Source: Plicaturopsis crispa FD-325 SS-3
Taxonomy: Eukaryota > Basidiomycota > Agaricomycetes > Amylocorticiales > Amylocorticiaceae
Length of the DNA stretch: 64,000 nucleotides
Direction: 5' to 3'
NCBI GenBank assembly: GCA_000827205.1
Contig: KN832555.1
Coordinates: forward strand, 3,312,696 to 3,376,695
Shown: positions 1 through 12,719 of the stretch, one piece after another
Numbering within the stretch: position 1 is the stretch's first letter
Layout of the letters: the number at the start of each line of letters is the position of its first letter
Program-made: the position numbers and the translations under genes
The notes under the pieces: model-generated
What the model was told of the DNA's origin: nothing
Seen by the model: the letters and a program-made list of their open reading frames with translations, nothing else
Database searches by the model: none

Positions 1-3000
1 CCGTTCGCGTTGAGAGCAGGAGGAACAACCAGGTCGCGGGATCTGGTCTGCGCAGACCCGACATTCCCACCGGCCGACACATCGATGACACCAGCATTAT
101 ACAACGACTGGAGTAGTTGCGTTTTAATCTTGGCGATCATCAACATAGTCGGTTTAGACAGAAAGTTATCGTTCAAAAAACGGTTGGCCTGAACGTATTG
201 GCCACTGGACTGCATGGGGTACCACTCGTTATAAGCGCGAAGAGATGCGAGCGCGTCAGAGCGGAACTCCTGTGGTGACCAGGAGTGCTTGACCTTCATA
301 GCTTCTAGTTTGACGGCTGCGGGCGCCAAGAATGGGTCCCGATTCGTCAGGATCGCAGCCAGGGTTAAGGCCTGGTCAAGGCAACGGAAGAAGCTGCCGT
401 AGAGTACTAGCCGTCCCATTTGCGGTTCCACAGGCAGCTGGAGGAGAACACGGCCAAGAGACGTTAGGTCCTTGTTGTGATCAAGAGCTCCAACTTGCTG
501 GAGATCCTCCATCGCTATCGAGACACGAAGAGGGTCGGGGGGTTCGATGGTAGCAGCCAGGACATCTTCGACGGCCATGCCAGGGAAGTTGAGCGATTTG
601 ACGTGCATGATAGTGTTGCTAAGATCGACACGTTTCATCTCAACGGTCTGGTACGGATGCAGCGTGTCCGCGCGATTGCGTCCCAAGATGCCGTAGTATT
701 CACCAGATCGGTGACGCCCTGCACGTCCAGCACGCTGATTCAGGTTGGAGGAGCCAACCCACGCGGATACAAGGGCAGACATGTGCTTCTCGGGGTCGTA
801 CTGCTGCTCCTTGATCTTCCCTGTGTCTACGACGTATACGACATCAGGAATGGTGATAGACGTCTCAGCGATGTTCGTCGCAAGGATGATGCGCCGTACG
901 CCCGCCGGAGGGGGCTCGAACACCACCTGCTGCTCGGCTAGGGGAATAGACGAGTGCAAGAGGTGAATAGTGTATTTGCTTGTGTCCGTAAAGTTCACAC
1001 CGAGGGGACGAGACGTGTCCACTAATGTGCGTTGAAGAGCCATGATTTCCTCCCATCCGGGTAAGAACACAAGAACATGGCCCGAGTCTGTCTTTTGGAG
1101 GACGTGCGCTATGGTGAGGCCAATCAAAGGATGGGGAAGTTCGAGGTCGTTTTGGAGGGTCTCAGATGAAGAGTGATGCGCGCCCATGTGTCTGCCGACG
1201 AGCTGGGCTGCGACAGATGGTCCGAGTTCGTTCTGGACGTATTTGATCACAGGATCTTGTGCGAATACCCAGCGAGTCGACGGTTCGCGTGCTAATTGAC
1301 CGACATAGTCGTCCATGAAGTGTTTTGTGACGGGGAACGACCGTCCAGGAATCTCAGTGACTCCGGCAGGCTTTCCCTGCTCGTCAGGGAAATACTTCTG
1401 GAATAGTGTCGGATCAATGGTAGCACTCATGAGCACGACCTTGAGAGGATTCCCGCGTTTCCGTCGGTCGGCGAGCAAGCGCTTGAGGACAACAAGCAAA
1501 AGATCGGTATCCAAGTCACGCTCGTGCACTTCGTCGACGACGACATGCGTGACGTCCTCGAGATCTCTGAATCCTCCGGTAGGACCGTCGGAAAGCGCTG
1601 TCTGCATTCGTTTGAGGAAGATACCGGTAGTGCAGAAAGTGATCGACCCATGCTCCTCGGGGAGCTTGGAATCGAACCGCACTTGGTACCCAACTGCCCC
1701 TTGGCCCACTATCTCTCCTCGCTCCTTGGCGACACGATCGGCAACACTCATGGCAGCAATCCGGCGAGGCTGCGTACACACCACGTTGCATTTCGCGCCT
1801 TCCCCGCGAGCAATGTAGTCGTCAAGGATCATCTGCGGTATCTGTGTCGTTTTCCCAGATCCGGTGGCTGCCAAGCAGATGGATACCTCGTTGTCGCGTA
1901 TGTGGTTCATGAGAGGTTCCGATTTGCTGTAGACAGGAAGCGAGGCTCGGGTTTCACGCATTTTCGCGAGCTTGGGGTCCTCCAAGTACTTCTTGTGCCG
2001 CTCCTGGAGTGCATTTGACTTCTGAGCCAGTGCCTCCTTTGATATAACTCGATGCCGGCGTGGGGCAGTAGGTAGGGAGGAAGCATGCGCGACGTCGGCG
2101 GGATCCTCTCCTGTTTTTCCTGACCCAATGGCAGGCCTGTTACGATAGAGGCCACTCCTCTTGATCTCGAAACATAGATCGCGGATGTCGTCCTCGAGGG
2201 TGTCGCTCATCTGAAGCCACACCTTCGGGGCAAGCCCGAGGTCCCCGCCAGTCCGAGCGGCCTTGATGTATGTCTTCCATAGGTCGGGGTCGCAGCTCTC
2301 GAGGTATTGCGTGACATCCAGGTAGCACTCGATGCCAGCGTCTTTCTTCGACTTCGCCGCGCCCATCCCGATCCGTCGTCCACCAACAGTCATACTGACC
2401 TCCCAACGGTCTTTGACCGCTGCATAGGTCAAGTCCGGTCGACCGAAGTTGTAGCGCCGGCAATAGTAATCCATGAACGACCGCGCCTGCTCATAATTGC
2501 ATTTCGAGCCATCCGAAAGAGTAACGGTCTTCGCAGTAGCCGCGACTTTAGGAATCGGAACCTACCAACACGTTGAGAATACGACATAAGAAAATAGAGA
2601 TACACACATACGATTAGCGCCTTCGCATGGAGCTGGAGCAACAAATTAGTGCATGCAATTTTCTCGGCATCCTTTCTCGAAGGGCTATCTCCAAAGGCTA
2701 CGACATTTTCACCCGCGGCCTCCATCGTAACCGTGGCCCTGGAATGACATGCCAGAAAAACGTGAGCCGCAAGCCATCTATATGTAGCAGCAGGCGTACC
2801 TCCAAACATCCTTCCCGGTCCGAGTAGCGTATTGCTGCGTATCGAAAGACGGAGCGCTACCTTTGTATGTCCTTTCAAAGTTCATCAAGTAACTCTTCGG
2901 CGCGTCTAGCTCCTTCTTGGGCACGAGTGCCGGATTCCCGTAAGTTTCCTTGACATACTCTAGCGTGTGCAAGGGACCTGGCAGTTCTGGAAGCCTGTTG

Positions 3001-3386
3001 TTTTTGACGGGGCGTGACGCGCCGCCGCCTCTGTTGCGCGAACCGCCGCGCGGAAAACGGGATTGGCCGCGGCCACGAGCAGACGACGAGGATGATGATG
3101 GGGGCATCTCAAAGTCAGGAGATACGTATTTGCTGCGATGGCTTTTGTGTCCTGACGCGTGATGTGGGCTCGTCGAGTTGTCAAGCCTGGGGGCTTTGTC
3201 GGGGGGTGGATAGTCCTGCCTATGGGCTGTGGCAGTAGCGTCGCGAGAGACTGAGGAAGAGCTGGCGAATGATCGTTTGAGAGGGGGGCGGGTGGAAGAC
3301 AAGCTTGCAGACGAGGAAAGCGATTGTTTCGTTGGGTCAAGTTGCATGAGGCGGCGCCTGAGCTGAAGAACAACAGCTATGCGCAT
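1..3386 (-). CDS. DExH-box RNA helicase with N-terminal dsRNA-binding regions (3' end cut by window)
   Basis: Likely an ATP-dependent RNA helicase of the DHX9/DHX36/DHX57 group. Exons are 2800-3386, 2612-2738 and 1-2561 (continuing off the left edge), all in frame and giving about 1090 visible residues. The N-terminus is basic and Ser/Arg/Gly-rich with an RGG-like stretch. It is followed by two regions resembling double-stranded RNA-binding folds. Visible helicase motifs are GSGKT (near 1850), DEVH (near 1530, where most relatives have DEAH), SAT (near 1425), TNIAETS and QRAGRAGR (near 740). The family acts on structured RNA, often G-quadruplexes; the exact orthologue is not resolved. The first Met is at 3386; an in-frame alternative is at 3347. 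The C-terminal OB-fold region is only partly in the window. Confidence 0.88.
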
Positions 3387-3640
3387 AAGGGCCAGAACAG
3401 TGACTTATAGCTTATGAAGTCCCAGGTCTGTGAAAAGCATATGGGCGTCAGAAACACGGAAATTCACGAGCGAAATTCGTAGATATCCTAAGACATCCAG
3501 CCAGATGGCGTCTGGTGGATCTCAAAGAACTTGAGGACATCGCACGCACCCGATTGTTGTACCGTAAAGCCCGCGATCCAGACGTGAAGACCTTGAATCA
3601 GAAAGCTGCCCAGGGAAAGGGAAATTGTTGTGACTGGTGA
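3379..3640 (+). CDS. Possible small two-exon ORF or gene fragment
   Basis: A 70-codon reading frame can be built from 3379-3399 joined to 3452-3640 across a 52-nt GT-AG intron. The product is Lys/Arg-rich with a protein-like stretch (WRLVDLKELEDIARTRLLY) and a CC-D-W end. I do not recognise it. Its start overlaps the putative helicase 5' end on the other strand, which argues against it unless the helicase starts at 3347. It could also be a decayed exon. Confidence 0.25.
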
Positions 3641-4058
3641 TGAAACCCTCCGTCGCCGCACAAGTCAAGCAGCAAAATTGCTAACAGCAGGAAAGTGGAA
3701 ACGCACGGAGACTGCCGAACCCAAATATGGAGCTAGAACCCCTGACTTCGCGAAACTGGCTCACTCAAATCGCATAGACCAAACAGTTAAGGGACACAGC
3801 GAGAGGTATTGTTATATGAGGGATATCTCGAGCAGATTCTGAGTACAACAAAGAGGTAGAAGCAGTAGGTATGGATCGGTATGGAATGGTATGTTGGTGA
3901 AGGAATGAATGGATCAAATGTCGTGTATGCCAAATCCACAATGATGAGTTGAGTAAGTGAGGAGAATAGTATGCATGAACCGTAGTCTGAGAAGTGAACG
4001 TCCGCGACTATCCCAGGTGGAATAAAAAACAGAAGAGAAGAAAACCTCACAAGCATAT
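3641..4058. other. Intergenic, no gene seen
   Basis: About 420 bases downstream of the DysF gene. It is A/T-richer than its surroundings, with only short meaningless frames. It probably holds the 3' UTR of the minus-strand gene. Confidence 0.6.
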
Positions 4059-5511
4059 TCACGATGACAGTCCCGTCGGCGTAGTCTGCCCCGACTCTCC
4101 GTCCTGGCCTCTCTCGTTATCGACCTCGTCACCAATCTGGGTTTCAGAAACCTCTGCAAGGCCGCTTGTATAGCTCCAGAAGTCGACAGAGCGACCAACA
4201 GCGGTGAGCCCTACCCCAAGTTCAGGCAATATGCCCGCCCGCGCAAACATGTCTAAGAGATGCGCCCGCGACTCGGGATACACGAACGCATGCAGAAGCT
4301 CGGTGCCCTGCAAACACATTAACGACACCCATGTAAAACACGGTCGTGTACTTACGTGCGTATTCAAGACCGCCGCCATGTGGGCGAGAGGGGGGGACGC
4401 GTTAAGCGCGTCTTGGTGACTTTGGCTTTTCGCCAAAGTTGCGAGGCGTTCGCTCTGCAGCAGCTCATCGTCTTCCGTCCATTGCTTTGAGCGCCGCGTG
4501 CCCTGGTCGCCCTCCTGGAAATACGGATGCAGCCATTGCCGCCAGAGCTCCAGTTTCCGGCCATCGCGGCCGACGCGACGCATGAGGCGGCGGCAGCGCG
4601 TCCAGTCATCATCAGGGCCATTGCCCTGCCACACCGCGTGGTCTGGGCCATCGTACTCACTGTCAGTAGCGGTGGCGATTGACCGACTGCTGGCGGGGCT
4701 CTCCGTGCCCGTGGTGCTGGCGTACTCCTGCATGCCGTCGCCACCCCGCGTAGCCACGCCACCTGCGGGACGCATCATGAGGCGCACCCAGCGCCGCCGG
4801 CGGACCCATCCTCCGGCCCCGGCCCTGCCGACCTGAGCGCGCCACCCACCGGTCCTAAACGACCAGTTATACTCGAAGCCATCGTGCTGCGCGCTGCCGT
4901 CCGTGCGCACGTCGATCATCCAGGCGCGCGAAACCCAGCGCCAGTTGCCGTCGGGGAGCGGGTACTCGTCGAAAGATAACTCTGGCTGGGTCGCGCGGGA
5001 GGTAGGCACAGCGGAGGGGAGGGTAAAGGGCGAAGGGTCACTAGGAAGAAGGGATAAGGCCGAGTAGTATCGGGTCGAGAATAATGTGATCCTAGGAACG
5101 CGTTCAGATGGCGAGCAATGGGTCGCATTTGTGGACGTACCCGCGCTGATTCTCGTAGAGCATAGCCCACCTGTACACATCCTTAGACTGTAGGTCCTCG
5201 TCGCTGCCAATTGCACTGCCATCCAGATTGATGAAATTAGTGGCCACGACTGAACGCGACAGTGGGGGCTGGCCGTCAGGCGCCTCGCCCATCTCCCGCA
5301 TTTGTGGCTCTGGACTGCGTAGCTTCGCATGCGAGCGCGCCCTTGCGCGCAGACTTGGCACGGACAAGGACACGCTAAACCGCGATTTTGGGTGGAGACG
5401 CGCACGGGCGCCATCGGCTGCTGCATAGTCGTCCTCGCGCATCCATGTCGGGGGCGGCGGGGAGTCGGCGGTGTCCTCTGCGAGGTTCGGTGTGGATGCC
5501 GATGCCTGCAT
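4059..5511 (-). CDS. DysF (dysferlin/peroxin-type) domain protein, Mug65/Pex30-like
   Basis: Three exons (5141-5511, 4356-5091, 4059-4307) give 451 aa. The DysF fold is split by the first 49-nt intron: WAMLYENQRG lies before it, and LPDGNWRWVSRAWMID about 40 residues after it. An Arg/Trp-rich strand (RRRRWVRLMMRP) follows. In fungi this domain occurs in peroxisomal/ER membrane proteins of the Pex24/Pex30 group and in meiotically upregulated Mug65. No obvious membrane segment is visible here. The C-terminal half is acidic and charged. I chose the Met at 5511 because the protein-like part starts there; a Met 27 codons upstream is in frame. The second intron (4308-4355) is 48 nt and in frame, so it can be mistaken for coding sequence. 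Confidence 0.8.
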
Positions 5512-5834
5512 ATTTATTGCGATGTCGAGTGGTGCATTGTCGAAAGCAAAGGCAGAATATCTGCAACTGCAAGGACTTGCTCGCGAGCGCACGAAAGAAA
5601 GGCTTTATTTTGATATTTAATTATTTAATTATATTTACCCTCAGTAATTTACTGGACCTCCCTTGCTCCCGACCACGACTGAGCCTGACTGAGCCTACTG
5701 AACTATTCTCCTCACTTGGTCAAGCTTCAGGTCCCACTGCATTGCAGGTCTCTGGAGTCTGCATATCACCAACACCATGCTGCCGTTACTGTAAAGGCCA
5801 TTCGATTGAAAATCGCGTCGAAAACGCGTCCGTA
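5512..5834. promoter_or_regulatory. Divergent intergenic region, DysF gene / F-box gene
   Basis: A 323-bp gap between two divergent starts. It contains an A/T-rich stretch near 5605-5655 (TTTAATTATTTAATTATATTT). It must hold both promoters; no specific factor site is recognised. Confidence 0.45.
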
Positions 5835-7489
5835 ATGCATCGCTGCCTGATGATACTCGATGTTCTACTCCAACTCTTCGACCTACCCATACTGGAGAAG
5901 AAGGACCTCGCGTGCCTGGCTAGGACTTGCAAGGCCTTCAGCTCGTCTGCCTTGGATGTATTATGGCGTGAACAGGATGATATCGCTCATGCGTCGAAAT
6001 GCATGGGCTGGAATGTCTGGGAAGAACGCGTGGCTACGGACCGTCGCGAAGAAAGGGCACCACAACTAGTAAGCGTGTACAAGGCTCCGCAAATGCTGCT
6101 GTCTCTCGCTGACCCCCACCCGTAATATAGTATTTGACCGGATCCATAATGACCGAGCATTGGTCCAGATTCCATGTATACGCCGACCGAATCAAGGCGT
6201 TTTGCATGCAATCAGGAACGGTTGGACTTGATCCACAATCCATGTCTATCTTGCTAGCATGCGCACCACTATCCCCTCTTTTCTGCAACGTTCGAAAACT
6301 CGTCTGTGAAAGTGACATCTACGACCACATGCTGCCTTGTCTCCGCCTCTTCTTCGGCCCCACCCTTTCCATCTTGGAATTCAATTCTCAGCGAGAAGAG
6401 TCACTTACAGGACAATCCATGCTCCCAATATTGCCGTCCCAATGCCCAAACGTGAAGGTTTTCAAGGTCAATGGTCCTCTCACATCTGCGATGGCGGATA
6501 ACATTGCCATGTACTGGCAAAAACTCGAGACCCTTCATTTACGCTCCGGATCGGGAAAGAACGTATTGGCGATGTCGTTTCTCCCCGGATTGCATACCTT
6601 CGTTGTCACAATGCTCAATGACAACATTTCTGCCATTCTGTCTGCACCCCCGGATGCCCTCCGATTCCCCGCGCTGCAGAGCTTTCAGCTAGATGCGTGG
6701 TCTCTTCTCAGCGTTGACGGTATCGTGCGCTCTGGGACGTGGCGTCGGCTTCGTCGGATTGACGTTCTCAGCCCTCCGGAGCCTGCTGCAGTGTGGGGCG
6801 CGTTCACGGAGACATTGAAGATTCACCTTTCGCCGGACATCATGGACACGATCGTCATTCAAGAAAAGCGTTTTGATTGCGCACCTGCTGATAACGACCC
6901 GCAGCGAGTCCTGACCCTTTCGACCCTGCGACCCTTGCTCTCGTTTCCCAACCTCACTTGCTTTGATGCACACTTCCAGTACGGCTTTGACTTGGATGAC
7001 GTCGCTCTACACGAACTTGCCAGCGCTTGGCCGATGCTACGCTCCTTTCATCTTTCCGCAGTCGGCGGGTGGAGAATGCCATCCAAAATCACGCTGTACG
7101 GTCTAGTTCAGCTGCTACGGGCATGTCCAGATCTCGAGACGCTGGGAATCGTGATCAGCGCCACCAATGCCAACGTCTGCCTTCCGTCGACATATTCCGG
7201 GGTCTCCAACCGCAAAATCACCGCTATGTCTCTAGGAAACTCGGTGATCGACGATGCAGAGCCCGTAGTAGCGGTAATGTCTGAAATCCTTCCATGTCTG
7301 CGTTCCATCTCTTCGTGGGGCCCCAGGACTAGAGTACAATTGCATCTGCGGCGCGGGTCGTTCGAGGATCTCAGACACGACCTCTACGAGCGGCGATGGG
7401 CCGAGGTCGCGCGCCTTATTCCCAGGGAGGCTACGCGTAGAACTCACGCCCAGTTATCACCCAGACCCGGGCTTGAAAATGCCTCTTGA
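5835..7489 (+). CDS. F-box protein with leucine-rich-repeat-like C-terminus
   Basis: Two exons (5835-6068, 6131-7489) give 530 aa. Residues about 8-45 form a diverged F-box (LPILEKKDLACLARTCKAF...ALDVLW). The rest is a series of short Leu-rich segments (LETLHLRSG, LRSFHLSAVGG, LLRACPDLETLGI) typical of the large agaricomycete F-box/LRR family. Such proteins are putative substrate adaptors of SCF ubiquitin ligases; the substrate cannot be told from sequence. The ATG at 5835 is the first Met of the F-box frame. It converges with the isomerase gene at 7800. Confidence 0.8.
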
Positions 7490-7799
7490 AAGCAGATGTG
7501 CGTATCATGCTGGAATCGTGAATGGTTTTCAGGTGGGTTGAACGTCCTCATAGTACTGCATGTAGACTTCCCTGTCATCTTGTATGTACAGCGGGACCTT
7601 TCCGTGCCCTGAGCAAGGTTGCATATGCCATACAGTCGTTTAGGCGTTGTAGAAGAGGCTTGACGGCGGCGATGGCGGAGCGAACCAAGATCGCCGCGTA
7701 GGAGAGTCAGTAGCTTTGAAATGATATAATTCTAGGTGTTAAGGTGTATATGAGTCGTACATGATATAAAATAGCCTGTCCTCCACATTCTCTGGTGGG
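7490..7799. other. Convergent 3' intergenic region
   Basis: About 310 bases between two converging genes. No reading frame of note; probably 3' UTRs and terminators. Confidence 0.5.
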
Positions 7800-8728
<929 letters not shown>

Positions 8729-9197
8729 GGTGCGAAGGGTGACTTGTGTAGGGAACTGTTGCTTTGGGAAACGGATAGAGAGACTGTTGGGGGATGAGAG
8801 ACGGCGAGAGGAGAGCCCTGGAATCGTTCGATAAAGCAGATTCATGTCTTGTACAATTGTGATTTGCCACGTGCGATGAAGACTGAAACAGGAAAGTAAG
8901 ATGGATGGATGCAAGGCGTCTAATTCTTCTCCTCCAACGGCCGCCTGCCGATACCTAATCGTCCTCATCGCTATTCGGAGTCATACGTTGCGCTGTCTGG
9001 AAAATGAGGAACAATAACATTGCGAACGACGATGAGCTCGAGCGTGAGCGAGATGGACACAGTTAGGTACAGAGGATGATGATCGTGCTACAGGTGATTC
9101 AGATGCAAGGCAGAGAACTAGGAATACAAGGCAGGTGCGATTGGCGTTGTCAGAGCATTGCAGGTTAATGAGAGGAATGCGTGTTCTCTATGAGTGA
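8729..9197. other. Intergenic and leader region between idi1 and rad21
   Basis: About 470 bases. The part next to idi1 stays open in the idi1 frame up to 8968 and may be a 5' leader or an N-terminal extension. I see no independent gene in the remainder, which is the 3' side of rad21. Confidence 0.5.
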
Positions 9198-12100
9198 TCA
9201 GGAAATGGTGATAGTTACGGTACCATACGCCGCAGGCTGAGAAAGGTGGATGAGATCTTTGGTGGCGAGAACTACAATGCGACGCGGCCGGTAAGCAACG
9301 ATAACAAGGCACGGGATTGCTACCCACTGACCTAGGCAGTGGTAAAATCCAGCAGCAGCGACGTGGCGAGTACTAGTCGCTTGAGGAACAACATGGTCGA
9401 AAACGAGAGAAGTGGAGTTTGGAAGAATTTGGGATTGCATCTTGGCGTACCTGTAAGAAGGTCAATGAGGGCTCTAGTATGCAGTGAGTAAAATTCCTAC
9501 TCCAAGAAATTAAACGAATTGCGCTCTAAAGTGATGAGATTTACATCTGATTGCTGAGACTCAAGGTTGACGGACTTGTCCCCCTCCCCGGGTACTACAA
9601 AAACCTCAGTATCATGGACGTACACACAAAAAGACAGTGCTCACCATCGAAAACAAAGTCTTCACCGTCCAGCTGAGATCCTTTGCCCAAGGTCGCCGGA
9701 GAGAAGGCTACCCCTCCCATTCCACTTCCGATGTGGCTTGGCACGATAGAGCTAGCCCTCCTGCTCCCGCTACGGGAGCGGCGCAGCCTCACCTCCGCTC
9801 GGTCGATGCTAATTCGCGCGCTTCCAGATCCCGGAATATCGAACGCTGCGCCGTCAGACGAGCTGGCGCCTGCGTGGTCCCAAGGAAACAACGAGCTCCG
9901 TTGAGAGCCTTGTACCTCTTGAGTGCCAACAGGCTCATAGCCAAATTGGCTACCGAGGGCGGAGGTAGGCCGGGACACCCGTCGGGCTTGCCCAGGCTCC
10001 TGAAGTAGATGTCAGGCAAAATTCGGGTAGACCGAGTAAGGTTATGAAAGTACCTCGGATGACCGGAGGCGGTCCATGAAGTTTCCGTCAAGACCGTCTA
10101 CGGGGAAAACAATGTTTTGATCCAGCATCGCACTGGAAGAGGACGTCGTGGCGTACCTTCCATCCCGTGGTCCATGCCGCCGCCCATGTCCATTTCGTAG
10201 GCCATATCGACCTCATTTCTTTCTTCGTCAACCGCGGGTGACCTGTCTCTGATCTTGCGACGTTTCTTTGGTGGCTCAACTGGTAGGTATACGTTAGAAC
10301 ACTGCTGTGAATATCCATGCCCGTAAAATAGCCCACCAGAAGAGTCGATAACGACTGCCCCAGACCTTGCTTCGACTTGGACTTTGAAATTAGCGGACCA
10401 AAAATCTATCAAGTCCTGTGCTTGCACTGCATAAAGCAGTCAATATAATGAGAGTCGACTTCAAAACTGCAAGGCCTCACGTCCTTCGGGAGCTCCCCAG
10501 ATCATGTCTTCGATGATCTTGCCACTTTCCTTCTCCGTCTTCTTGAGAGCCATGTCACGACGGAGGGCGTCTTGTCCCTCTAGGTACTGCGAACGAGCAG
10601 CCTTTAGGAGTAAATGGTGTTAGATGAGAACGAACATCGAATAATGATACGACCGTCTTGCCTTTAGCTCTTCGTCCGTCAGCTCCGTGCGCGAATCGAG
10701 AAGCAACCTGACCCTTTTCTTCTTCTTGTCTGGCTGTGGCTGATCGTTGTCGGGTACTCCAACTGTGCTCTCAGCCCGGGGAACATCTTGCGAAAGTAAT
10801 TGCTGAGAAAATGAAACGGGGGTCAAGGCGGTGAGGTCAGAAGGAGGAATGGAAGAAGGCGGCAAGTTCTCTGGTTTTGATAATTTTAGATGCGAGTCAA
10901 CAAAGCCGAATCTTTTATCACCTTTGTCTGAGCCGACGAACTTGGAACATCAAATTAGACATACGGCGAGGTGTGCTGAGAAGGTTTAGTTGCTTACTTT
11001 GTAAGGTGTTGCATTGTTGAAGGCGTTGGCTGCGATCTGTCCATCCAGATCCGTGCCTCCAAGATCGAAGTCAATACCAATGTCCACATCTCCCATGGGC
11101 ATGTTCATATCCATGTCGACATCCATCTGGTTCCTGGGGCGTAATAGTTTTAGTCCAGGCCAACACAGAAACACAACAAACGCCATACTCATTTCCAAGG
11201 GGAGCACTTCCCCAACCTTCGCCAAGTTCACGAGCCAGTTCGTCCCCAAAACCGCCGCCCAAGTCCAAACCATCAGACCCGAAGAAGTTGTCGTCGAACG
11301 CGTAGCTTCCCAGGGCGTCTGCCTGGGACGATGACGGCCCGCCATTGATGTTGAATGACGCGTCGTACGAGGCGGAGAGCAGGTGGTCGTGGTGCTCTTG
11401 TAGCGTGTGCAGATCCGCGCGCAGGTTCTCGGCAAACGGGAGGACCTTGGCTTTGCCCTTCTGCTTCTTGCCTTTCTTCGCGTCAGGGTTGAAATCCTCG
11501 TCGGAGAGCGTGTTTTCTGCATCATCTTATGTTAGAAAGAATTCAGCGCGGCATTAACGATCTCGCGTATACCATCCATGTTCAGGTATTCGTCCCAGTC
11601 CTGTCATTCATGTGAGCTTAAACATTCATATCAATAGAAATGAGTGAGGGCTTACGGCAACTAAGTTGTCAAAGTCCATAGCTCGGCCATTCGGGTCAGC
11701 AGCAAGCGTCAGTGCGCCGGACCTGAATACCAATTTCCTGTCAGTCGCGACAACATCTATTCTTTATTGCTACACGCACTTGACGCTGGGTTGGGCCATT
11801 AGCAGTTGCGCGTCAGTGGTGGACATGCGGATATCCTGGACCACTTTCTTGAGAGAATTGAAGCAGGTCGTGACGTCGGTCATGAATATCTCCTGCTTGA
11901 CTGTAAATGAAAATCATTAGAGGTGACACACAGCGCGGTCCAAGTCCAAACACACCTTTGTACACGCTAAGTATCCATATGACGGTCAGCGATGGCGTCT
12001 AGTGCCATTGGGATTCTATCCTGAACTCACCGGGCGACGCCAACCATGAGATTGCTCGAAAGTCTGAGCGCAAGTGGCTCGGCAGGCTCGGCAATGAGGT

Positions 12101-12308
12101 CACATAGCTGAGCGATGTCTGCCGTCAACACGGAGCGTTTTGGTAGCTTCTTGAACGTGGATTTTGACCCGAGAGTTGCTGCAAGCCTAAAACGCGTGAA
12201 AAAAAACGCGTCCGTGATGTTTTGACGCGTCGATTGCAGAGAGGACACTCACCAGAGGAGGCCGAACCCACTGTCTCTCCGCGACAGAAGCTCAGGCGTG
12301 AAGAACAT
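9198..12308 (-). CDS. rad21: Cohesin kleisin subunit Rad21/Scc1
   Basis: Kleisin that bridges the Smc1-Smc3 heads and is cut by separase at anaphase; nuclear. Sixteen exons: 12253-12308, 12031-12186, 11956-11966, 11780-11900, 11656-11722, 11573-11600, 11189-11525, 10998-11133, 10662-10940, 10481-10601, 10157-10426, 10054-10097, 9645-9999, 9501-9594, 9332-9450, 9198-9271. These give 755 aa. The N-terminus (MFFTPELLSRRDSGFGLLW, then WLAATLGSK) is the Rad21/Rec8 N-domain that binds Smc3. The C-terminus (LERNSFNFLE, then TSTRHVAAAGFYHCL) is the winged helix that binds Smc1. The middle is disordered, with a basic PPKKRRK cluster. Exon 3 is only 11 nt, and intron 9 (10602-10661) begins GC rather than GT. 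Rec8 is the alternative; the length and N-terminus favour the mitotic form. Confidence 0.9.
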
Positions 12309-12719
12309 GGTGAGATAGTCAACTTCGTGAAGAGTCTGGTCGAGGACGTATCACAATCGCCGGCGAAAATAATGCCAAAGGAACGTTCTTGAAGGGTGAG
12401 CGCGTCTGTAAACCGAGTCCGGGGAGTACGTCGCCCGTGTTCACCACGTCGCGCAAGCCAATGAACAGGTACAGCGGGAGAGAAATGAGCAAGGAACCGG
12501 GGAACCGTAGATGAGCGGACTCAGAGATGGCAGTGGTCAAAGTCGCACTAGCCAAAACGTCGCAGGACGGAACTGGCCGATATAAGCTTCGTTGCTTCCA
12601 CCAGCACTTCGAACACGAAAAAAGTCAAGGCGCATAAATACAAGATATATCGTAAAACAGAGCACACACCGTCACAAGTTACATACCTGCTACAAGTCAA
12701 GTCCAAGTTAACAAAATAA
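12309..12719. other. Intergenic: rad21 promoter side and GRAM-gene 3' side
   Basis: About 410 bases between two minus-strand genes. Short frames only. It should contain the rad21 promoter; no clear TATA box is seen. Confidence 0.5.

Noticed and set aside
4059-5426. A 455-codon open frame beginning MQQPMAPV
   Set aside because: Its first about 110 codons run antisense-free through an intron and in the wrong frame for exon 1. The DysF motif shows the true protein starts at 5511 and splices at 5092-5140.
9198-9440. An isolated short ORF, and a 20-residue signal-peptide-like frame (MLFLKRLVLATSLLLDFTTA)
   Set aside because: The region is the last exons of rad21. The winged-helix sequence TSTRHVAAAGFYHCL is in the other frame, so the signal-like peptide is a shadow.
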